From: Paramoeba atlantica
Lineage: Eukaryota > Discosea
Length of the DNA stretch: 64,000 bases
Direction: 5' to 3'
NCBI GenBank assembly: GCA_977017575.1
Contig: CDRNVI010000137.1
Span: 62,001-126,000 of the forward strand
Of this stretch, positions 57,601 through 64,000 are shown piece by piece (the first letter of the stretch is position 1; every line of letters starts with the position of its first letter). Under the pieces are notes generated by a model, which saw nothing but the letters and a program-made list of their open reading frames with translations, made no database searches and was not told the DNA's origin. A program made the translations under genes and the position numbers.

Positions 57601-58840
57601 GGTGTTGTCAGGGCATCCTCTGTGTACTGCTAAACTTGTGATCCTATCTGCCAAAGAGTTGTTCTCGCAGTTTCTCCAGTTAATATGGTTTTCAGGGCTT
57701 GGGAATGGATGAGAGAGTGGACAATTTCCTTGTTCTCATGAATGACACAGAGTGATGAGCTTCCAACGCACCATCCATTTGGGTTGGTAGCAACAGATCC
57801 ATCCCCACAGATGAAAAAGAAGTTGTCTTTGACATTTGTGAGCGAGATTTCGGGAGGCTGTGGTGCAGGTTTCCAGTGTTGCCAGAACTGTAGGAGAAAG
57901 GCTATTCTCCCCGTGCTACTTGTGATTCGAGAGAAGGGGGACGATATCTCATCTTGCTTTGTTTGTTGAGCATTTTTGAAATCTGAGGAGAGAATGGGAG
58001 TAAGGTCTTAGTTTTTCTGTTGGCCACCAAAGAGGTGGTTGATTCCAAGTCCAAGGAGGTCACGAGCTCTGCATGTTTGGAGGGAGCTTGTTCTTGCGCG
58101 ATCCAAGTTTCTGAAGCGGGGGACAGTTAAGACTATATCTTCAAAGGAGCCATTTTCGAAGAGTTCAAGGATAAGGGAGAGGGAGGGAGGAGTTTGTTGA
58201 AAAGAAGGTGGGCCATGAGAAGAAGGGTGGTGGGAAAGTTGTTGGGGAGGGGGAGCGAGAGGGGAGTGAGAGGGGGTGTGGGAAGGGAGGTGGTGAGGTG
58301 GGCTTGGAGGGGGGCAAATGAGGTGGATGGGAAGGAGGGTGGAGAGGTGTGTGAGGTGAGGGGTGAGATGGGAGGAGGAAAAGGGGTGATGGGATGGTTT
58401 TCTGTGCTGTTGTGGCATTGTGTTGAACAATAATGCATTTGGCAGTGGTTACAGGAGATGTGGGAGCCAACTTCTGCTTTACCATTGCATTCAGGGTTGT
58501 TACAGGAAGGGGGAGGGGTGCCAGAGGGATTGAGATCAGGATTAAGATTGAGATGAAGAGTGGGATAGGGAGTGGGGGAGGGGAGTGGGGAGGGAGGGGG
58601 GAGGGAAGTGGGGAGGGAGGGTGGGAGGGAATTGGGGAGGGAGGGTGGGAGGGGGGATTGGAGGGAGAGCAGGGAGGGGAGGTTAGGGATGGGAGAGGTT
58701 GGGGGGGGGGGGAGGAAGAGGGTGACAGAGAGTTTGTGACTTCCTGTGGTGGGAAAAGGAGCAGAATGTAAGGAGGCACTTCTCGCATTGGGAGACTATT
58801 ACTTTTTGGTGTTGGCCTCTGCATCTTCAGTATGAGCAAT
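54700..58840 (-). pseudogene. Decayed endonuclease-bearing LINE (RT plus PD-(D/E)xK nuclease)
   Basis: Minus strand, in order. An N-terminal zinc finger resembling MYND, C-x4-C ... CNHC-x3-YCSTQC (58510-58430). A Pro/Ser/His-rich linker (58720-58190). A segment ending SFEDIVLTVPRFRNL (~58100). A basic region. The RT, with RRLPKGRTPGLSGMSYEF (~56890), FIPLAKGDKGIRPIGVAEVL, motif A ELDIVNAFNSISR (~56520), motif B EGVQQGDPLGTIFF (~56360) and motif C LLFVDDIFVCG (~56240). Then a thumb (GSPIGLNTQISKWL), and a C-terminal nuclease motif KQPDLTIRKWQG ... LCIDVQVVS (~54930). At least five frame changes break it, though many sections are well preserved. A scrap of the same family lies at 30565-30712. 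It is a different family from the intact element at 24 kb. Confidence 0.8.
58240..58715 (+). repeat. G-rich (GGGAGG/GGTGGG) stretch with quadruplex potential
   Basis: The plus strand has dense G3-G10 runs (GGGGAGTGGGGAGGGAGG, GGGAGGGTGGGAGGG). On the minus strand the same DNA encodes the proline-rich linker of the LINE. The runs satisfy the usual G-quadruplex spacing many times over. Confidence 0.75.
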
Positions 58841-58889
58841 TGCCAAGGAATTTTGGAGGATGTGAAGTTGTCTTCTGGGCCTGAGGATT

Positions 58890-59680
58890 GTCCATTCGAT
58901 TTAGTTCTTTTTCTCTTTCTTTTCTGTTTCTTTCATTCTTTTCTTTTTCTGATTTTTCTCTTTCTTCCTCTTTTTTTCCATTCTTTTTCCTTCCTGTTTT
59001 TTTTCCTCCTCTATTTTCTTTTTCTTTTCATTCTCTTCCTTTCTTTTCTCTCTTTCTTCGTTGTTTCTGCTCCTGCTCTCTCGCTTTTTTGGGGTTCTCT
59101 TTGTCTTTTTCCTTCCTTTTCTCTTTCTCTGACCTCTTCTTTTTTTCCTTCTTTTTCTTTTTCTTGCTCTCCTTCTTGGCTGTGACTCTTTCTCCACTTG
59201 GCCTGAGTGAAGTTTTGGGAACTGAAAGTTTTCTGTGCTATCTGGTTTGAGGGTGCTCAGGATCAAGAGGCATGGCTGTGGCAATCTCGAAAATCTTTTG
59301 TTATGTCAGGGGTGGGGAGCAGAGCTTTTGAAGGTGGGGTTTGAGAGGAAGAGGGGAGAGTGGGTATTGATTTGGATGAAGTGGGAAGTGATTGGTGGTG
59401 TGGTTGGTTTGTGGTTTGTTGTTTGTTGTTTTTCAAGGGGAAAAAGTCTTTTTTTTTTCTCTTTTTTTCTTTTCTTTTTCTTTTGAAATCTCTTTTTTTT
59501 TTCCTTTCCTCCCCTCCCTCCTTTTTTTTTTTTTTGTCTTTTTGTCTTTTTCACTTTGTTTTTGTTTTTCTTTTCTTTCTCTTTCATTCTTCTTCTCTCT
59601 TTTGGGATTTTTAAATTCTTTGTTTTTCTTTTGTCTCTCCTTTCTCCCTTTCTCACCACCACTCTTTCTCTCTTTCTAGA
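58890..59680. other. Pyrimidine-rich stretch, no gene
   Basis: T/C-rich on the plus strand at 58905-59170 and 59445-59670, separated by a balanced island (59180-59440) with no recognised product. Confidence 0.6.
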
Positions 59681-59899
59681 GCGCAAACATGCCCAAAGTT
59701 GTGCAGGTAGTGCCATGACAAAGACTTTTTTCTTTTTTTGTTCTTTTGTTTTGGAGTTGAATCGTCCTGGCCCTTGAAATTGCTCAAAAAAATTGTTGTA
59801 CAACTCTGATTAAGGCAGGTATTTCTTTCAATCCCCAAAATTCTTTTGGATTTTGAATTCAAAGACTCTCTTCTTGAAACTGATCTTTTTTTTTTTTTT

Positions 59900-61371
59900 G
59901 AAAAAAAGGCTCATGAAACCCATAAAGAAGCGATTCTTGAAAGTAGTGCAGGCTGAGTGTGAATATTGTCAAGTACCAGACCACAAAGCAATGACTTATG
60001 CTGGACCATTCATTGCTGTTCCTTCCTTGTTTGAGGAGAAATGGTGAAGACAATTAGAAAAGGCTTTAGACTGAAAAATTATTAGAGAAGGACTGACCTC
60101 CTGGAACCAGTGATTGAAACACCGAAAATTGCGAATTGTTGTTGAACATTTTGTTTTGGATGAAAATGGTTGTTTTTCTTTATTGGCCCTCAAATTCTTT
60201 GATAAAGTTGGGCAATCTGGTTTTGTGGAAGTGGTGGGGAATTTTCTGGTGGTTTATGAAGTGGTCATGATTGAAACAAGGAAAGCCAACCTGCTTGTGG
60301 TTATTTTATTTGCTGCCCACCACACATCAAAGTGTTGGATGACCTTGATCTTTTTGTTGATAAAGTTCATCATTTGATTGATCTTCCTGAGGAAATTTCA
60401 TTTCATGACCTCCTTGCTTGCAAAGAAGACTGAGGAGGATGAGGAGAATGATGAAAAAGGAAAAGAAGAAGAGGAGGAGCAGGTAAGAACTCTTGAACTT
60501 GGTGCTGGTGGATTGCAATTCTCTTTCTTCCCTTGATATGACCCAGAGAAATATTTCTCCTGCAATTTGAGAATTTTTCTGAATTTTTTTGAAAAAAGAC
60601 CCTACTCTTCCATCACCAACCACAATCCAATAGATTTGTTGTGAAGGCAGCATCCAATCAAAATTAGAAGCACTACTATGAGTCCAAGAATGAAAATCCT
60701 CAACTCTCTCTCATGATGGAAGTTCATCACAAGGACAAAATCTTCTTTCTGTTGGGATTCAGGGCAAAGGTAAGCATGTTAATTTAGGTATTTGAGAAAC
60801 AGTTGATCATGATGCCCTGTCAATTGCAAAGAATATTTTTTCTCTTTTAAATGGTCTCCAAAATCTAGCAAAGAAATTCCTTAAAACTCAGTCCTTTTCA
60901 GATTCTTTGAGCCTCTCTTCTTTTGAATCTGTGATGGGGGATCATACTCCTTCAAACCTAGCAGCAGTTGGAGAATTGAGTCAAATGGCTGGAAAAATCC
61001 TTCAGATTCTTGGTTGCCATGCCCATAAATGTGATCTTGTTGAAGAAGCTTTTTGAAAGGCTCTAATCAAAAATCTATCTTCTTGAGTTGAACAGATTGT
61101 TGATGATGATAATTTTGATTGTGGTGGTAGATCTGACTTATTGATGAAAGCTCCAACAAGAGTGAAAAATATTCACTCTTCTTCACACTTTCTGTATCAA
61201 CTTGAAAAACTTGCACTGACTTCATTAAACAAGTATGGGCATTCTAAAAAATTTCAGGTCTGGACAGCACAACATAATTTTATCTACCACCACCTCAAAC
61301 TTCTTCACTCAAATCAGTTTTTAGTTTATTCATACAATAGTTTGACTTGTTATCAAGACTTACACTATTAG
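59900..61371 (+). pseudogene. Decayed unknown gene with TGA-only interruptions
   Basis: Plus-strand reading gives two long protein-like stretches. 59911-60370: KRFLKVVQAECEYCQVP, then VEHFVLDENGCFSLLALKFF, broken in one frame by TGA at 60045, 60072 and 60111. 60665-61371: DHDALSIAKNIFSLLNGLQN and KKFQVWTAQHNFIYHHLKLL, broken in one frame by TGA at 60793, 61054 and 61084, ending TAG. An acidic stretch (EEDEENDEKGKEEEEEQ) lies between them and ends at CAG|GTAAGA, a possible splice donor (60482). No family is recognised. Two facts argue for a once-functional gene that decayed by CpG loss: all stops are TGA, and they fall in constant frames. Confidence 0.45.
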
Positions 61372-61459
61372 GAAATGTTTGTGGAAAATTGTTTGCCTTC
61401 TTCCACTTGAACATTTGAAATAGAGAATAAACAAGAAATTATTAAAAGTGATTTTTTTA

Positions 61460-61734
61460 ATATTAATTTTCTTATAATTTCAATTTCTTAATTATGTTTC
61501 CATATTGAATAGAATGTTTTAATTTATTTTTTAATTTTATAATATATTTTAAATTTATTTTTTAATTTTATAATGTGTTTTCAATTTATTTTTCATTTTA
61601 AAAATATTTTTTAAGTTGGTTCAATCAAATTTCTTAATTGTTTTAAATTGATGTATTTGATTTATTTTTTATTTTATTTTTTTCATATTATTTTTTTGTA
61701 ATTTCAATTTCTTAATTATGTCTCCATATTGAAT
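61460..61734. repeat. Degenerate edge of the satellite
   Basis: Recognisable but diverged monomer pieces (TTTCAATTTCTTAATTATG, AAGTTGGTTCAATCAAATTT) precede the regular array, with partial duplications of TTTAATTTATTTTTTAATTT. Decay at an array border is usual for satellites. Confidence 0.8.
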
Positions 61735-64000
61735 GCAATTTCCTAATTTATTTTCTGATTCTGTGATATTTTTAGAACTTATATTTCAGATCTATGATAT
61801 TTTTTAAGTTGGTTCAATAAAATTTCTTAATTGTTTTTGGTTGATGTATTTGATTTATTTTTTGTTTCATTTTTTTCATATTATTTTTTTGTAATTTCAA
61901 TTTCTTAATTATGTCTCTATATTGAATGCAATTCCTTAATTTATTTTCTGATTCTCTGATATTTTTAGAACTTATATTTCAGATCTATGATATTTTTTAA
62001 GTTGGTTCAATCAAATTTCTTAATTGTTTTGAATTGATGTATTTAATTTATTTTTTATTTTCTTTTTTTCACATTAATTTTTTGTAATTTCAATTTCTTA
62101 ATTATGTCTCCATATTGAATGCAATTTCCTAATTTATTTTCTGATTCTGTGATATTTTTAGAACTTATATTTCAGATCTATGATATTTTTTAAGTTGGTT
62201 CAATAAAATTTCTTAATTGTTTTTGGTTGATGTATTTGATTTATTTTTTGTTTCATTTTTTTCATATTATTTTTTTGTAATTTCAATTTCTTAATTATGT
62301 CTCTATATTGAATGCAATTCCTTAATTTATTTTCTGATTCTCTGATATTTTTAGAACTTATATTTCAGATCTATGATATTTTTTAAGTTGGTTCAATCAA
62401 ATTTCTTAATTGTTTTGAATTGATGTATTTAATTTATTTTTTATTTTCTTTTTTTCACATTAATTTTTTGTAATTTCAATTTCTTAATTATGTCTCCATA
62501 TTGAATGCAATTTCCTAATTTATTTTCTGATTCTGTGATATTTTTAGAACTTATATTTCAGATCTATGATATTTTTTAAGTTGGTTCAATAAAATTTCTT
62601 AATTGTTTTTGGTTGATGTATTTGATTTATTTTTTGTTTCATTTTTTTCATATTATTTTTTTGTAATTTCAATTTCTTAATTATGTCTCTATATTGAATG
62701 CAATTCCTTAATTTATTTTCTGATTCTCTGATATTTTTAGAACTTATATTTCAGATCTATGATATTTTTTAAGTTGGTTCAATCAAATTTCTTAATTGTT
62801 TTGAATTGATGTATTTAATTTATTTTTTATTTTCTTTTTTTCACATTAATTTTTTGTAATTTCAATTTCTTAATTATGTCTCCATATTGAATGCAATTTC
62901 CTAATTTATTTTCTGATTCTGTGATATTTTTAGAACTTATATTTCAGATCTATGATATTTTTTAAGTTGGTTCAATAAAATTTCTTAATTGTTTTTGGTT
63001 GATGTATTTGATTTATTTTTTGTTTCATTTTTTTCATATTATTTTTTTGTAATTTCAATTTCTTAATTATGTCTCTATATTGAATGCAATTCCTTAATTT
63101 ATTTTCTGATTCTCTGATATTTTTAGAACTTATATTTCAGATCTATGATATTTTTTAAGTTGGTTCAATCAAATTTCTTAATTGTTTTGAATTGATGTAT
63201 TTAATTTATTTTTTATTTTCTTTTTTTCACATTAATTTTTTGTAATTTCAATTTCTTAATTATGTCTCCATATTGAATGCAATTTCCTAATTTATTTTCT
63301 GATTCTGTGATATTTTTAGAACTTATATTTCAGATCTATGATATTTTTTAAGTTGGTTCAATAAAATTTCTTAATTGTTTTTGGTTGATGTATTTGATTT
63401 ATTTTTTGTTTCATTTTTTTCATATTATTTTTTTGTAATTTCAATTTCTTAATTATGTCTCTATATTGAATGCAATTCCTTAATTTATTTTCTGATTCTC
63501 TGATATTTTTAGAACTTATATTTCAGATCTATGATATTTTTTAAGTTGGTTCAATCAAATTTCTTAATTGTTTTGAATTGATGTATTTAATTTATTTTTT
63601 ATTTTCTTTTTTTCACATTAATTTTTTGTAATTTCAATTTCTTAATTATGTCTCCATATTGAATGCAATTTCCTAATTTATTTTCTGATTCTGTGATATT
63701 TTTAGAACTTATATTTCAGATCTATGATATTTTTTAAGTTGGTTCAATAAAATTTCTTAATTGTTTTTGGTTGATGTATTTGATTTATTTTTTGTTTCAT
63801 TTTTTTCATATTATTTTTTTGTAATTTCAATTTCTTAATTATGTCTCTATATTGAATGCAATTCCTTAATTTATTTTCTGATTCTCTGATATTTTTAGAA
63901 CTTATATTTCAGATCTATGATATTTTTTAAGTTGGTTCAATCAAATTTCTTAATTGTTTTGAATTGATGTATTTAATTTATTTTTTATTTTCTTTTTTTC
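61735..64000. repeat. 386-bp dimeric satellite array (2 x 193 bp)
   Basis: A regular array runs to the window end with unit starts (GCAATTTCCTAAT) at 61735, 62121, 62507, 62893, 63279 and 63665, an exact 386-bp period. Each unit is two 193-bp monomers, A and B. A has CTGTGATAT, AATAAAATT and TTTGTTTCA; B begins GCAATTCCTTAAT and has CTCTGATAT, AATCAAATT and TTATTTTCT. Successive dimers look identical while A and B differ clearly, i.e. a higher-order repeat. No gene. Centromeric or subtelomeric origin cannot be decided here. Confidence 0.95.

Overview
This is a stretch of nuclear DNA from a microbial eukaryote that I cannot name. The evidence is a complete 18S-5.8S-28S rRNA unit with eukaryotic ITS spacers, a head-to-tail polyubiquitin gene, a eukaryotic 5S rRNA gene, Pol III tRNA genes, and many eukaryotic transposable elements (a Copia-type LTR element, several non-LTR elements, piggyBac-like, Crypton-like, a tRNA-derived SINE). 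The 5.8S core reads like that of fungi or holozoans, but I would not push taxonomy further. The DNA is AT-rich. Long purine-only or pyrimidine-only tracts fill much of the space between genes, and the intact genes favour CGA for arginine.

Layout. 1-345: satellite. 1969-3770 (-): decayed L1-like reverse transcriptase. 3836-4068: piggyBac scrap. 7010-9051 (-): decayed piggyBac-like transposase. 10209-15455 (-): full-length Copia element with matched 219-bp LTRs and a 5-bp target duplication, but stop-ridden. 15.5-23.7 kb: purine/pyrimidine tracts with a 5S pseudogene, tRNA-Arg, a tRNA-Glu pseudogene and tRNA-Glu. 24029-27766 (+): an intact R2-like retrotransposon sitting inside a tRNA-Phe gene, which it splits in the D arm. 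28.7-32.4 kb: repeats, including a SINE with a perfect 15-bp target duplication. 32692-39518 (-): one solitary rDNA unit. 41.6-43.4 kb (+): frameshifted Crypton-like tyrosine recombinase. 43749-43821 (-): tRNA-Lys. 47970-48437 (+): diubiquitin gene. 52471-53447 (-): PB1/coiled-coil protein. 54107-54224 (+): 5S rRNA. 54.7-58.8 kb (-): second, decayed endonuclease-bearing LINE. 59.9-61.4 kb (+): decayed unknown gene. 61.46-64 kb: the same satellite as at the left edge, organised as a 386-bp dimer of two 193-bp monomers.

Two themes tie the window together. First, transposons converge on Pol III genes. The R2-like element interrupts tRNA-Phe precisely at nucleotide 14, the SINE carries a tRNA-like head, and the Copia primer-binding site matches the anticodon arm of tRNA-Lys(CTT), whose gene is also present here. 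Second, old copies bear a CpG-deamination footprint. Nearly all differences between the two Copia LTRs are CpG to TpG/CpA, and the in-frame breaks of the Copia, piggyBac and 60-kb remnants that I could place are TGA where an arginine (CGA) is expected or plausible. The rDNA, ubiquitin gene and R2-like element keep their CpGs. This suggests cytosine methylation of repeats in this organism.
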